Positions 16,372 to 25,488 of a DNA stretch of 64,000 bases are shown here, in pieces. Position 1 is the stretch's first letter. Each line of letters opens with the position of its first letter. The notes beneath the pieces are model-generated. The model was not told the origin of the DNA. It saw only the letters and a list, made by a program, of their open reading frames with translations, and ran no database searches. A program made the translations under genes and the position numbers. The DNA comes from Streptomyces lanatus (lineage in GTDB: Bacteria; Actinomycetota; Actinomycetes; Streptomycetales; Streptomycetaceae), in the NCBI RefSeq assembly GCF_014655715.1, contig NZ_BNBM01000012.1, positions 1-64,000 on the forward strand, given 5' to 3'.

Positions 16372-17541
16372 ATGGCTTACCTCGACCACGCCGCGACCAC
16401 CCCCATGCTCCCGGAGGCGGCAGAGGCGCTGACCGCCCAGCTGAGCGTCACGGGCAACGCGTCCTCTCTCCACGCATCCGGCCGCCGAGCGAGGCGCACC
16501 GTCGAGGAGGCCCGCGAGACCCTCGCGGAAGCGCTCGGCGCCCGCCCCAGCGAGGTCGTCTTCACCTCCGGCGGCACCGAGGCCGACAACCTCGCGGTCA
16601 AGGGCCTGTACTGGTCCCGCCGCGACGCGGACCCGGCGCGGACCCGCGTCCTCGCCAGCCCCGTCGAACACCACGCCGTCCTCGACGCCGTCCACTGGCT
16701 CGCCGAGCACGAGGGCGCGAACGTCGAGTACCTCCCCGTCGACCCCCACGGACGCGTCCACCCCGACGCCCTGCGCGAAGCCATCGCCCGCGACCCCGAC
16801 GACATCGCCCTGGCCACCGTGATGTGGGCCAACAACGAGATCGGCACCCTGATGCCGGTCCGTGAACTGGCCGACGTGGCAAGGGAGTTCGACGTCCCCC
16901 TGCACGCCGACGCCGTCCAGGCCTTCGGTCAGGTCCCCGTCGACTTCGCCTCCTCCGGCCTCGCCGCGATGACCGTCTCCGGCCACAAGATCGGCGGCCC
17001 CTACGGCATCGGCGCCCTGCTCCTCGGCCGCGACCAGACCCCCGTCCCCGTCCTGCACGGCGGCGGCCAGGAACGCCACGTCCGCTCCGGCACCCTCGAC
17101 GTCCCCGCCATCGCCTCCTTCGCCGTCGCCGGCCGCCTCGCCGCCGAGCAGAGGGAATGGTTCGCGAACGAGATCGGCGCCCTGCGCGACTCGCTCGTCG
17201 ACGCCGTCCGTACGGCCGTCCCGGACGCGATCCTCGGCGGCGACCCGGCACCCGAAGGCCGCCTCCCCGCCAACGCCCACTTCACCTTCCCCGGCTGCGA
17301 GGGCGACTCCCTGCTGCTCCTCCTGGACGCCCAGGGCATCGAGTGCTCCACGGGCTCCGCCTGCACCGCGGGCGTCGCCCAGCCCAGCCACGTCCTGCTG
17401 GCCACCGGCACCGACCCCGACCTGGCCCGCGGCACCCTGCGCTTCTCCCTCGGCCACACCTCGACCGAGGCCGACGTCGAGGCGGTCGCCAAGGCGATCG
17501 GCCCGGCGGTGGAACGCGCACGGGCGGCCGGGCTCACCTGA
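16372..17541 (+). CDS. Cysteine desulfurase (IscS/NifS family)
   Basis: The 389-residue PLP enzyme removes sulfur from cysteine as a persulfide for Fe-S clusters or tRNA thiolation. Visible landmarks are YLDHAATTP at the start, the PLP lysine K206 in SGHKIGGP, the preceding histidine pairs, RSGTLDVPAI, and the persulfide cysteine C331 in STGSACTAG. The short loop around C331 follows the IscS (group I) pattern. It sits 730 nt upstream of mnmA, whose thiolation reaction needs such a sulfur donor, so a functional link is likely even though the amidase gene lies between. Confidence 0.93.
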   Translation: MAYLDHAATTPMLPEAAEALTAQLSVTGNASSLHASGRRARRTVEEARETLAEALGARPSEVVFTSGGTEADNLAVKGLYWSRRDADPARTRVLASPVEHHAVLDAVHWLAEHEGANVEYLPVDPHGRVHPDALREAIARDPDDIALATVMWANNEIGTLMPVRELADVAREFDVPLHADAVQAFGQVPVDFASSGLAAMTVSGHKIGGPYGIGALLLGRDQTPVPVLHGGGQERHVRSGTLDVPAIASFAVAGRLAAEQREWFANEIGALRDSLVDAVRTAVPDAILGGDPAPEGRLPANAHFTFPGCEGDSLLLLLDAQGIECSTGSACTAGVAQPSHVLLATGTDPDLARGTLRFSLGHTSTEADVEAVAKAIGPAVERARAAGLT

Positions 17542-17545
17542 GCCG

Positions 17546-18211
17546 TCAGGCGGGCGCCGTGCGCGCCGCCCGCACGAGCTTCATGTATCGGTCCCAGTCC
17601 CAGTGCTCCCCGGGATCCGTGTGGTCGGTCCCCGGCACCTCCACATGCCCGATGATGTGCTCGCGGTCGACGGGTATGTCGTAGCGCGCGCATATCCGGG
17701 CCGTGAGCCGCGCGGACGCCTCGTACATGTCGTCCGTGAGGTCCTGCGGCCGGTCCACGAAACCCTCGTGCTCGATGCCGACACTGCGCTCGTTGTAGTC
17801 GCGGTTGCCCGCGTGATACGCCACGTCCAGCTCGCGGATCATCTGGGTGATGTGGCCGTCCTTGCGGACGATGTAGTGCGCCGCCGCCCCGTGCTCAGGG
17901 TCCTGGAACACCTTCACCGCGCTGTCGAAACTGCCCTGGGTGACATGGATGATCACCATGTCGATGCCGTAGTCGTCGGGCCGGTCCGCGCGCCGCCAGT
18001 TCGCGTCCGACGCCGCCACCCAGCGCGCGCCCGTGAAGTCGACCTCGCCCTCCTCGCGCGGCTTCTCCACGCCCGGCACCCGCCACCACAGCCGCGCCAG
18101 CTCGTCCCGGGCCAGCACGGCCGAGCCCACCGCGGCCGCCGTCCCGCCGATGAGCAACGCACGACGCCCGACCTTCCGGTCGCCGTCCTTCGAAGCCTTC
18201 CGCTCTCCCAT
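17546..18211 (-). CDS. N-acetylmuramoyl-L-alanine amidase (amidase_2), probably Tat-exported
   Basis: The 221-residue protein starts MGERKASKDGDRKVGRRALL, with a twin-arginine pair before a hydrophobic stretch, so Tat export is likely. The catalytic domain shows the zinc-ligand regions IIHVTQG, GIEHEG and the terminal VPGTDHTDPGEHWDWD of the PGRP/amidase_2 fold, which cleaves the bond between N-acetylmuramic acid and L-alanine in peptidoglycan. It converges with the cysteine desulfurase gene (4-nt gap) and is divergent from mnmA. Confidence 0.88.
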   Translation of the reverse strand: MGERKASKDGDRKVGRRALLIGGTAAAVGSAVLARDELARLWWRVPGVEKPREEGEVDFTGARWVAASDANWRRADRPDDYGIDMVIIHVTQGSFDSAVKVFQDPEHGAAAHYIVRKDGHITQMIRELDVAYHAGNRDYNERSVGIEHEGFVDRPQDLTDDMYEASARLTARICARYDIPVDREHIIGHVEVPGTDHTDPGEHWDWDRYMKLVRAARTAPA

Positions 18212-18271
18212 GTGATCGTCAACGGATACTCGCGGGCCCTGGTTCCCGCGCCCCCTTACCCTGGAAGGGTT

Positions 18272-19402
18272 ATGACTGACACCGCGCAGCCCTCCCGCCC
18301 CCTCCGCGTCCTCGCCGCCATGTCCGGCGGGGTCGACTCCGCCGTCGCCGCCGCCCGCGCGGCTGAAGCGGGCCACGACGTCACCGGCGTCCACCTGGCC
18401 CTCTCGGCGAACCCGCAATCCTTCCGCACGGGCGCGCGTGGCTGTTGCACCATCGAGGACTCCCGCGACGCCCGCCGCGCCGCCGACGTCATCGGCATCC
18501 CGTTCTACGTCTGGGACCTCGCCGACCGATTCCGTGAGGACGTCGTCGAGGACTTCATCGCCGAGTACGAGGCCGGCCGCACCCCCAACCCGTGCCTGCG
18601 CTGCAACGAGAAGATCAAGTTCGCGGCCCTGCTCGACAAGGCCCTGGCCCTCGGCTTCGACGCGGTCTGCACCGGCCACTACGCCACGGTCGTCCTCAAC
18701 GACGACGGCACCCGCGAACTGCACCGAGCCTCCGACATGGCCAAGGACCAGTCCTACGTCCTCGGCGTCCTGGACGAGAAGCAGCTCGCGCACGCGATGT
18801 TCCCGCTCGGCGACACCCTGACGACCAAGGACGAGATCCGCGCGGAGGCCGAGCGCCGTGGCCTCGCCGTCGCCAAGAAGCCCGACTCGCACGACATCTG
18901 CTTCATCGCCGACGGCGACACCCAGGGCTTCCTCGCCGACCGCCTCGGCAAGGCGGAGGGCGACATCGTCGACGAGTCGGGAGCCAAGCTCGGCACCCAT
19001 GAGGGCGCGTTTGGCTTCACCATCGGCCAGCGCAAGGGCCTGCGCATCGGCACCCCGGCCGCCGACGGCAAGCCGCGCTACGTCCTCGACATCTCGCCGG
19101 TGAACAACACGGTGACGGTCGGCCCGGCCGACGCCCTGGACGTGACCGCCCTGACCGCGATCAAGCCCCGCTGGTGCGGCACCGCCCCGACCGGCCCCGG
19201 CACCTACACCGCCCAGCTGCGCGCCCACGGCGGCGAGACCGAGGTGACCGCCGAACTGATCGACGGCTCCCTGGAGGTCACCTTCACCGAGCCGGTCCGC
19301 GGCGTCGCCCCCGGCCAGGCGATCGTCCTGTACGACGACACGCGCGTGGTGGGCTCGGCGACGATCGCGTCCACGGTGCGGGCGACGCCGTCGACAGTGT
19401 GA
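18272..19402 (+). CDS. mnmA: tRNA-specific 2-thiouridylase MnmA
   Basis: The 376-residue enzyme thiolates uridine 34 in the anticodon of Lys, Glu and Gln tRNAs, using ATP and a persulfide sulfur. It has the PP-loop SGGVDS at residues 18-23, the catalytic cysteines C108 (NPCLRC) and C210 (HDICF), the tRNA-binding YVLGVL region and IGQRKGL. GGAAGG lies 3 nt before the ATG; a TACCCT hexamer at 18257-18262 could alternatively make it leaderless. The nearby cysteine desulfurase is a plausible sulfur donor. Confidence 0.95.
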   Translation: MTDTAQPSRPLRVLAAMSGGVDSAVAAARAAEAGHDVTGVHLALSANPQSFRTGARGCCTIEDSRDARRAADVIGIPFYVWDLADRFREDVVEDFIAEYEAGRTPNPCLRCNEKIKFAALLDKALALGFDAVCTGHYATVVLNDDGTRELHRASDMAKDQSYVLGVLDEKQLAHAMFPLGDTLTTKDEIRAEAERRGLAVAKKPDSHDICFIADGDTQGFLADRLGKAEGDIVDESGAKLGTHEGAFGFTIGQRKGLRIGTPAADGKPRYVLDISPVNNTVTVGPADALDVTALTAIKPRWCGTAPTGPGTYTAQLRAHGGETEVTAELIDGSLEVTFTEPVRGVAPGQAIVLYDDTRVVGSATIASTVRATPSTV

Positions 19403-19411
19403 GAGCCCGCA

Positions 19412-20191
19412 TTAACTCGCGAAGAACTCCGCCAGGACTGGTGCGAGCACATCCGGCTCCACCATGTGGGTCTGCCCCTCCAGGCTCCGATACGACCCAC
19501 CCGGCACGCTCTCCGCGACGGCCCGCGCGGCCTCGTGCATCCACGCGGGACTCGCGCTGCCCGCAATGGCCAGCACCGGCACGGTGATCGCCGCCAACCG
19601 GTCCCGCGGCACCAGCCCGTCGCCCATCACGGCGTTGTCGTAGGCCAGGCTCGGCGCGATGGTCTCCATACCGGCCCACATGGGGGACTGCCGGGCGCCC
19701 TGGATCATCTGCTCGGCCATCCCGGCCAGCCGCAGGAACAGCTCGACGGCGTCCCCACGGCGCCCCTGACCGAGTGCTTCCGTGAGCCGCGCGGTGTACT
19801 CCGCACGCTCCTCGGCGCCCCCCTCGTAGACGGCGAACGGCACCTCGTACACCGCGACCCGCCGCACCGGCAGCCCGCTCGCCGCCGCCTCCAGCACCAG
19901 CGCGGCGCCCGACGAGATCCCGTACAGCAGCGCCTCGCCGCCCACCGAGTCGATCAGCGCGGCGAGATCCTCGACCTCCCGCTCCACCGAGTACGGCCGG
20001 GTGTCGCCGCTCTCACCCCGCCCGCGCCTGTCGTACGCGACGACCCTGAAACGCTCCGACAGGGGCACGGCGAGCGGCGCCACGGTGCCCCCGGTGGACA
20101 TCGCCCCACTGACGAGGATCACCGCGGGACCGTCCCCGGAGATCTCGTAGGCGATGGAGGTGCCGTCCGCGGAAATGGTCTTCTTGTCCAT
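19412..20191 (-). CDS. Alpha/beta hydrolase
   Basis: The 259-residue protein has the core of alpha/beta hydrolases: an oxyanion strand ILVSGAMSTGG, YDRRGRGESGD after strand 4, and the nucleophile elbow GISSGA, with a terminal histidine in GQTHMVEP. The substrate is unknown; it resembles proteins annotated as alpha/beta fold hydrolases of the non-heme peroxidase/esterase type. It converges on mnmA with a 9-nt gap and is followed upstream by the DUF427 gene transcribed in the same direction, 38 nt away, so the two may share a transcript. Confidence 0.82.
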   Translation of the reverse strand: MDKKTISADGTSIAYEISGDGPAVILVSGAMSTGGTVAPLAVPLSERFRVVAYDRRGRGESGDTRPYSVEREVEDLAALIDSVGGEALLYGISSGAALVLEAAASGLPVRRVAVYEVPFAVYEGGAEERAEYTARLTEALGQGRRGDAVELFLRLAGMAEQMIQGARQSPMWAGMETIAPSLAYDNAVMGDGLVPRDRLAAITVPVLAIAGSASPAWMHEAARAVAESVPGGSYRSLEGQTHMVEPDVLAPVLAEFFAS

Positions 20192-20229
20192 GCCTGTGGA
20201 GACTGCCGTACGGCACCCGAACTAATCGC

Positions 20230-20553
20230 TTACGACACTTCGACTTCGTAGAAGCAGAGGTGGTCCTTGATCTCGGCCACGTCCGGCTTCGGGTCCGGGT
20301 ACGCCCAGACGAGGTCGGCGGCGTCCGGCAACGACCAGTAGGAGGCCGTTCCCTTGAAGGGGCAGTAGGTGTGGGTCTCGGAGGGCGTCAGCAGGTCCAG
20401 CCGTACGTCCTCGGCGGGGAGGTAGTACCGCACGGGACAGCCGGTCTCGCGCAGCACCAGGGGCCGGTCGCTCTCCGCCAGGACCTGACCGCCGTGAACG
20501 GCCCGTACGCGTCGCGTGCCCTGCTCGATCGTGATCGTGTGTCCATCAGCCAT
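20230..20553 (-). CDS. DUF427 domain protein
   Basis: The 107-residue protein contains the DUF427 signature: VLRETGCPVRYYLPAEDV, then CPFKGTASYWSL and AWAYPDP-like AYPDPKPDVAEIKDHLCFY. This small domain occurs widely in actinobacteria and fungi, without known activity. It is divergent from the LOG-family gene, whose likely -10 box lies 40 nt from this start codon. Confidence 0.88.
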   Translation of the reverse strand: MADGHTITIEQGTRRVRAVHGGQVLAESDRPLVLRETGCPVRYYLPAEDVRLDLLTPSETHTYCPFKGTASYWSLPDAADLVWAYPDPKPDVAEIKDHLCFYEVEVS

Positions 20554-20591
20554 ATCCGGAAAGCGCTCGCGGGCGCCGGGTTCTTCCCGCG

Positions 20592-20597
20592 TACGGT
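20592..20597 (+). promoter_or_regulatory. Candidate -10 box, leaderless start of the LOG-family gene
   Basis: TACGGT lies 6 nt before the ATG at 20604 with no ribosome site, which places the predicted transcript start on the A of ATG. Confidence 0.45.
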
Positions 20598-20603
20598 GGC
20601 CGC

Positions 20604-21143
20604 ATGCGAATCTGCGTCTTTCTCTCCGCCGCCGACCTCGACGACCGTTACACGCGCCCCGCGCGCGAGTTCGCGAAACTGATGGGCAAGGGCGGGCACA
20701 CGCTCGTGTGGGGTGGGTCCGACGTGGGTCTGATGAAGGTGGTCGCCGACGGGGTGCAGGAGGCGGGCGGGCGGCTGGTCGGGGTGTCCGTGGAGTTCCT
20801 GGCCGCCAAGGCCCGCCCCGGCGTCGACGAGATGGTCATCGCGAAGGACCTGGCGGAGCGCAAGAAGCTGCTGCTCGAGAAGGCGGACGCCGTGGTCGTC
20901 ATGGTCGGCGGCACGGGCACGCTGGACGAGGCCACCGAGATCCTGGAGCTGAAGAAGCACGGCCACACCGACAAGCCGGTGGTGCTGCTCAACACCGCGG
21001 GCTTCTACGACGGCCTGAAGGAGCAGTTCCGCCGTATGGAGGTGGAGGGCTTCCTGCCCCGTCCGCTGACCGACCTGGTGTTCTTCGCGGAGGAGCCGGT
21101 GGGGGCGCTCGCCTACCTGGAGGAGAGCCGGGGAGTGGAGTGA
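20604..21143 (+). CDS. LOG family protein (TIGR00730, Rossmann fold nucleotide hydrolase)
   Basis: The 179-residue protein is of the LONELY GUY family, which releases free cytokinin-type bases from nucleoside monophosphates. It begins ICVFLSAADLDDRY, has VWGGSDVGLM and the motif GGTGTLDEATE. The family consensus is PGGxGTxxE; here the first proline is replaced by Val (MVGGTGTLDE), while the downstream glutamate is kept. A related lysine decarboxylase label seen for this family is not supported. The next gene (SDR) follows by about 27 nt and is probably co-transcribed. Confidence 0.87.
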   Translation: MRICVFLSAADLDDRYTRPAREFAKLMGKGGHTLVWGGSDVGLMKVVADGVQEAGGRLVGVSVEFLAAKARPGVDEMVIAKDLAERKKLLLEKADAVVVMVGGTGTLDEATEILELKKHGHTDKPVVLLNTAGFYDGLKEQFRRMEVEGFLPRPLTDLVFFAEEPVGALAYLEESRGVE

Positions 21144-21170
21144 CGTCCCACTGATGCGAGCATGGCGGGC

Positions 21171-21860
21171 ATGGCTACACATGTGATCACCGGAGCCGGT
21201 TCCGGCATCGGCGCGGCCGTCGCCCGCCGCCTGCACGCGCGCGGGGACGAACTCGTGCTCCACGCGCGTGACGCGGGCCGTGCGAAGGAGCTGGCGGCGG
21301 AGTTTCCCGGCGCGCGGACGCTGGTCGGCGACCTGGCCGACCCGGACAAGCTGTCCTGGGCGTTCTCCCACCAGTCGCTCCCCGACCGGGTGGACTCCCT
21401 GCTGCACATCGCCGGCGTCGTGGACCTCGGCCCGGTGGGCGACCTGACCCCGAAGACCTGGCGTCACCAGCTCAACGTCAACCTGATCTCACCGGCCGAA
21501 CTGACCCGCCACTTCCTGCCGCAGCTGCGCGCCGCCCGCGGCCACGTGATCTTCGTCAACTCGGGCGCCGGGCTCAGTGCCCACGCCGACTGGTCCGCGT
21601 ACGCCGCGTCCAAGCACGGCCTCAAGGCCCTGGCGGACTCCCTCCGCCACGAGGAACACGGCAACGGCGTCCGGGTCACCACCATCTACCCCGGCCGCAC
21701 GGCCAGCCCCATGCAGGCGAAGGTCCACCAGCAGGAGGGCAAGGAGTACGACGCGGCGAGGTGGATCGACCCGGAGTCGGTGGCGACGGCGTTGGTGATG
21801 GCCTTGGATCTGCCGAGGGACGCGGAGGTGAACGACCTGACGGTGCGGCCGGGTCGTTAG
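21171..21860 (+). CDS. Short-chain dehydrogenase/reductase
   Basis: This SDR-family oxidoreductase is about 229 residues. The NAD(P) motif TGAGSGIG is at the N-terminus, the catalytic serine is in NSGAGLSAH, and the YxxxK pair in YAASKHGL. The C-terminus is short. The start could be 21171 or an in-frame ATG at 21162; neither has a good ribosome site, and I prefer 21171 because it gives the usual MATHVITGAG beginning. It follows the LOG gene closely. The substrate is unknown. Confidence 0.85.
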   Translation: MATHVITGAGSGIGAAVARRLHARGDELVLHARDAGRAKELAAEFPGARTLVGDLADPDKLSWAFSHQSLPDRVDSLLHIAGVVDLGPVGDLTPKTWRHQLNVNLISPAELTRHFLPQLRAARGHVIFVNSGAGLSAHADWSAYAASKHGLKALADSLRHEEHGNGVRVTTIYPGRTASPMQAKVHQQEGKEYDAARWIDPESVATALVMALDLPRDAEVNDLTVRPGR

Positions 21861-21885
21861 GTCTTTTCGACCCCGCTGGGTTTTT

Positions 21886-21956
21886 CAGCCCGTCCGGCGT
21901 TTGAGGACGAGGCCCGTTCAGGGCCGACAGCGGGGGTCCGGGGGCGGCAGCCCCGG
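21886..21956 (+). repeat. Dispersed extragenic repeat, copy 1, with terminal hairpin
   Basis: The block runs from CAGCCCGTCCGGCGTTTGAG through GGACGAGGCCCGTTCAGGG to a GC-rich hairpin at 21938-21956. A near-identical copy in the opposite orientation lies at 54259-54327. I know this family as a very common intergenic sequence in Streptomyces genomes. Here it follows the SDR gene, and its hairpin may terminate that transcript. Confidence 0.75.
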
Positions 21957-21993
21957 GGATGGGACGGGTAGGGGCGGCGGGGGCGAAGAAACA

Positions 21994-21999
21994 TAGGCT
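21994..21999 (+). promoter_or_regulatory. Candidate -10 box, leaderless start of the MetE-like gene
   Basis: TAGGCT lies 7 nt before the GTG at 22007 without a Shine-Dalgarno, matching the leaderless spacing seen for several genes in the window. Confidence 0.4.
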
Positions 22000-22006
22000 T
22001 CTGGGC

Positions 22007-23008
22007 GTGAACGCAAACCCAACCTTCGCCCCCGCCACCGGCATCGGCTCCATGCCCGGCGGCGACGCCCGCGAGACGGCCAAAACCGTCACGGGCTCCT
22101 TCGAGGACTTCCCCCACCTCGCAGAACTCCCCGCCCGAGGCCCCGGCGCGGACATGATCGGGCGAACCGCAGGGATGCTCGTCGAGCTGTACGCCCGCGT
22201 GGAACCCAGCGGCTGGCGAATCGGCGACCGCCCGGGGAGGGACACCAAGCGGGCGAGGTCATGGCTGGGGGAGGACCTCGACGCGCTGGAGGAGTTCACC
22301 CAGGACTACGAGGGGCTGGTGAAGGTACAGGCCGTCGGCCCGTGGACCCTCGCCGCCGCGCTCGAGCTGAAGAACGGCGAAGCCGCCCTCTCCGACCCCG
22401 GCGCCTGCCGCGACCTCGCCGCCTCCCTCGCCGAAGGCCTGCGCCAGCACCTCGCGGAGGTGCGGCGCCGCATCCCCGGCGCCCGCCTCGTCCTCCAGCT
22501 CGACGAGCCCTCCCTCGTCGCCGTACTCCGCGGCCAGGTGAAGACGGCGAGCGGATACCGGACCCACCGCGCCTTCGACCGGCAGCTCGTCGAGGCCACC
22601 CTCCGCGATGTCGTCGGGGTTCACGGCGACGGCCCCGTCGTGGTCCACTCATGCGCACCGGACGTCCCGTTCGCCCTGCTGCGCCGGGCGGGCGCGGCGG
22701 CGATCTCCTTCGACTTCTCCCTTCTCACCGAGCGTGACGACGACGCGATCGGCGAGGCGGTGGAAGGCGGCACCCGGCTCTTCGCCGGTGTCGTGCCGGG
22801 CACGGACGGCCCATTGTCAGACCCTGCCGGTAGCGTCATGGGTGTCAGGACGTTGTGGCGCAGGCTGGGGCTGTCACCGGGGCTTCTCGCGGAGGCGGTC
22901 ACGGTCACGCCGTCGTGCGGACTCGCGGGGGCCTCCCCGCAGTACGCACGGGGGGCTCTCGCCCACTGCGTCCGGGCGGCGAGATCCCTCGCGGACAACC
23001 CAGAGTAA
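22007..23008 (+). CDS. Cobalamin-independent methionine synthase family protein (MetE C-terminal domain)
   Basis: The 333-residue protein contains one MetE-type TIM barrel: GIGSMPGGDARET, VQAVGPWTLA, LQLDEPSL, VVVHSCAPD and VTPSCGLAGASPQYA. The histidine and cysteine of HSC and the later cysteine of SCGL are the expected zinc ligands that activate a thiol. It is less than half the size of true MetE, so it is a stand-alone barrel, not a complete methionine synthase; the methyl donor is unknown. The GTG is 16 nt-upstream-coupled to ligA (15-nt gap after its stop). Confidence 0.85.
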   Translation: MNANPTFAPATGIGSMPGGDARETAKTVTGSFEDFPHLAELPARGPGADMIGRTAGMLVELYARVEPSGWRIGDRPGRDTKRARSWLGEDLDALEEFTQDYEGLVKVQAVGPWTLAAALELKNGEAALSDPGACRDLAASLAEGLRQHLAEVRRRIPGARLVLQLDEPSLVAVLRGQVKTASGYRTHRAFDRQLVEATLRDVVGVHGDGPVVVHSCAPDVPFALLRRAGAAAISFDFSLLTERDDDAIGEAVEGGTRLFAGVVPGTDGPLSDPAGSVMGVRTLWRRLGLSPGLLAEAVTVTPSCGLAGASPQYARGALAHCVRAARSLADNPE

Positions 23009-23023
23009 CGGGAGGACAATACG

Positions 23024-25216
23024 GTGGCCGGCGACAAGCAAGCGGAGACGACGGTGCCCGCCGAGGCACGGGAGCAGCACGCGAAGCTCGCTGAGCAGAT
23101 CGAGGAGCACCGCTTCCGGTACTACGTGAACGACGCTCCGGTCATCAGCGACGCGGACTTCGACAAGCTCCTGCGCTCGCTGGAGGCGCTGGAGGAGAAG
23201 TATCCGGAGCTGCGCACCCCGGACTCGCCGACCCAGAAGGTGGCGGGTGCGTACGAGACGGAGTTCACGGCCGTCCAGCACCGGGAGCGCATGCTCTCGC
23301 TCGACAATGCCTTCGATGATCTGGAGCTGGCTGCCTGGGCCGAGCGCGTCCACAAGGACGTCGGTTCCTCCGTGCATCACTTCTTGTGCGAGCTCAAAGT
23401 CGACGGCCTCGCCGTCAACCTCACGTACGAACACGGGCGCCTCACTCGCGCCGCCACGCGCGGCGACGGTCGAACCGGCGAGGACATCACCCCCAATGTC
23501 CGTACGATCGCGGACATTCCGGACCGACTGAAGGGTGACCGCGTCCCGGATCTGGTGGAGATCCGCGGCGAGGTCTACTTCCCGATGGAGAAGTTCGAGG
23601 AGCTCAACGCCCGCCTGGTCGAGGCCGGCGACAAGCCCTTCGCCAACCCGCGCAACGCCGCCGCCGGTTCGCTCCGCCAGAAAGACCCGCGCGTCACCGC
23701 CACCCGCCCTCTGCACATGGTCGTCCATGGCATCGGCGCCCTGGAGGGCTTCGAGGGCCTCACCCGGCTGTCCGAGGCGTACGGCCTGCTCAAGACCTGG
23801 GGGCTGCCCACCTCCCCCCACAACAAGGTGGTCAACGACCTCGACTCGGTGCGGGCGTTCATCGCCTACTACGGCGAGAACCGGCACTCCGTGGCGCACG
23901 AGATCGACGGCGTCGTCGTCAAGCTCGACGAGATCCCGCTCCAGGGTCGCCTCGGCTCCACCTCGCGCGCCCCTCGCTGGGCCATCGCGTACAAGTACGC
24001 GCCGGAGGAGGTCAACACCAAGCTGATCAACATCCGTGTGGGCGTCGGTCGCACCGGCCGGGTCACGCCGTACGCCCAGGTCGAGCCGGTCACGGTCGCA
24101 GGCTCGGAGGTCGAGTTCGCCACCCTGCACAACCAGGACGTCGTCAAGCTGAAGGGCGTCCTCATCGGCGACACCGTGGTGCTGCGCAAGGCCGGCGATG
24201 TCATCCCGGAGATCCTCGGTCCTGTCGTCGACCTGCGTGACGGCAGCGAGCGCGAGTTCGTGATGCCGTCCGAGTGCCCGGAGTGCGGTACGGCGCTGCG
24301 GCCCATGAAGGAGGGCGACGTCGATCTGCGCTGCCCGAACGCCCGCACCTGCCCGGCCCAGTTGCGTGAGCGCCTGTTCTACCTCGCGGGCCGCAAGGCG
24401 CTGGACATCGAGCACTTCGGCTATGTCGCCGCCGCCGCGCTCACCAAGCCGCTGGAGCCGGCCGACCCGCCGCTCGTCGACGAGGGCGACCTGTTCGACC
24501 TGACGCCCGAGCAGCTGCTGCCCATCAAGGCGTACGTCCTCGACCAGGACAGCGGACTGCCCAAGCGCGACCCGAAGACCGGCGAGGAGAAGATCGCCAC
24601 GGTCTTCGCCAACCAGCAGGGCGAGCTCAAGAAGAACGCGGTCTCGATGCTGGAGTTCATCGCCGCCGCAAAGGAGCGCCCGCTGGCCCGTGTCCTCACC
24701 GGCCTTTCGATCCGGCATGTCGGCCCGGTCGCCGCCGAGGCGCTGGCCCGCTCGTTCCGCTCCATCGACCGGATCGAGCAGGCGAGCGAGGAGGAGCTGG
24801 CGAACACCGAGGGCGTCGGCTCGATCATCGCCGCCTCGCTCAAGGAGTGGTTCGCCGAGGAGTGGCACCAGGAGATCCTCCGCAAGTGGAAGGCGGCCGG
24901 CGTCCGCATGGAGGAGGAGGGCTCCGGCGAGGACGAGGGGCCGCGTCCGCTGGAGGGGCTCACGGTGGTGGTCACCGGCACGTTGGAGCACTTCACGCGC
25001 GACGGCGCGAAGGACGCGCTCCAGAGCCGCGGCGCGAAGGTCACCGGTTCCGTTTCGAAGAAGACATCTTTTGTTGTCGTAGGTGACAGCCCCGGGTCCA
25101 AATATGACAAGGCCATGCAGCTGAAGGTGTCTGTTCTGAACGAGGATGGCTTCAATGTCCTATTGGAGCAGGGGCCCGACGCGGCGGCCGAAGTTGCGCT
25201 CCCTGTGGAGGAGTAG
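23024..25216 (+). CDS. ligA: NAD-dependent DNA ligase LigA
   Basis: This essential 730-residue replication and repair ligase seals nicks using NAD. Domains in order: Ia (residues about 10-75, with YYVNDAPVISD), the adenylation domain with K125 in ELKVDGLA, the OB fold (TGRVTPYAQVEPV), a four-cysteine zinc finger near 420-445 (CPECG...CPNARTCPAQ), helix-hairpin-helix repeats and a C-terminal BRCT domain (from about 640). The GTG start follows GGGAGGAC. It is 15 nt after the MetE-like gene. Confidence 0.98.
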   Translation: MAGDKQAETTVPAEAREQHAKLAEQIEEHRFRYYVNDAPVISDADFDKLLRSLEALEEKYPELRTPDSPTQKVAGAYETEFTAVQHRERMLSLDNAFDDLELAAWAERVHKDVGSSVHHFLCELKVDGLAVNLTYEHGRLTRAATRGDGRTGEDITPNVRTIADIPDRLKGDRVPDLVEIRGEVYFPMEKFEELNARLVEAGDKPFANPRNAAAGSLRQKDPRVTATRPLHMVVHGIGALEGFEGLTRLSEAYGLLKTWGLPTSPHNKVVNDLDSVRAFIAYYGENRHSVAHEIDGVVVKLDEIPLQGRLGSTSRAPRWAIAYKYAPEEVNTKLINIRVGVGRTGRVTPYAQVEPVTVAGSEVEFATLHNQDVVKLKGVLIGDTVVLRKAGDVIPEILGPVVDLRDGSEREFVMPSECPECGTALRPMKEGDVDLRCPNARTCPAQLRERLFYLAGRKALDIEHFGYVAAAALTKPLEPADPPLVDEGDLFDLTPEQLLPIKAYVLDQDSGLPKRDPKTGEEKIATVFANQQGELKKNAVSMLEFIAAAKERPLARVLTGLSIRHVGPVAAEALARSFRSIDRIEQASEEELANTEGVGSIIAASLKEWFAEEWHQEILRKWKAAGVRMEEEGSGEDEGPRPLEGLTVVVTGTLEHFTRDGAKDALQSRGAKVTGSVSKKTSFVVVGDSPGSKYDKAMQLKVSVLNEDGFNVLLEQGPDAAAEVALPVEE

Positions 25217-25488
25217 CGGTTGAAGGCGGCCCGATCGGCGCATACCAGATGCATACGGGTGGGTGGGGCGCATTCGGGCAACCGTCGACGACCGCTGCCC
25301 GTGGAAGCCTTCTGCGGCCTACTGTTGAGATGTGCGCCTGCCGTGCCCAGCTGCGGTCGGGGCATCCCCTTGCTCTTGCAGAGCTGCGAAGGGCGGGGGG
25401 AAGGGCTTTCCAACGCGGCGCCGTTGAAGTTGGTTGTCGGGCATCGGGCCGCGTGGCGTGGGCACCGCCGGCTGTGAGAGGGACGGGA

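Noticed and set aside
22874..24991. A 705-codon open frame antisense to ligA
   Set aside because: Mirror of an essential gene with no recognisable domain.
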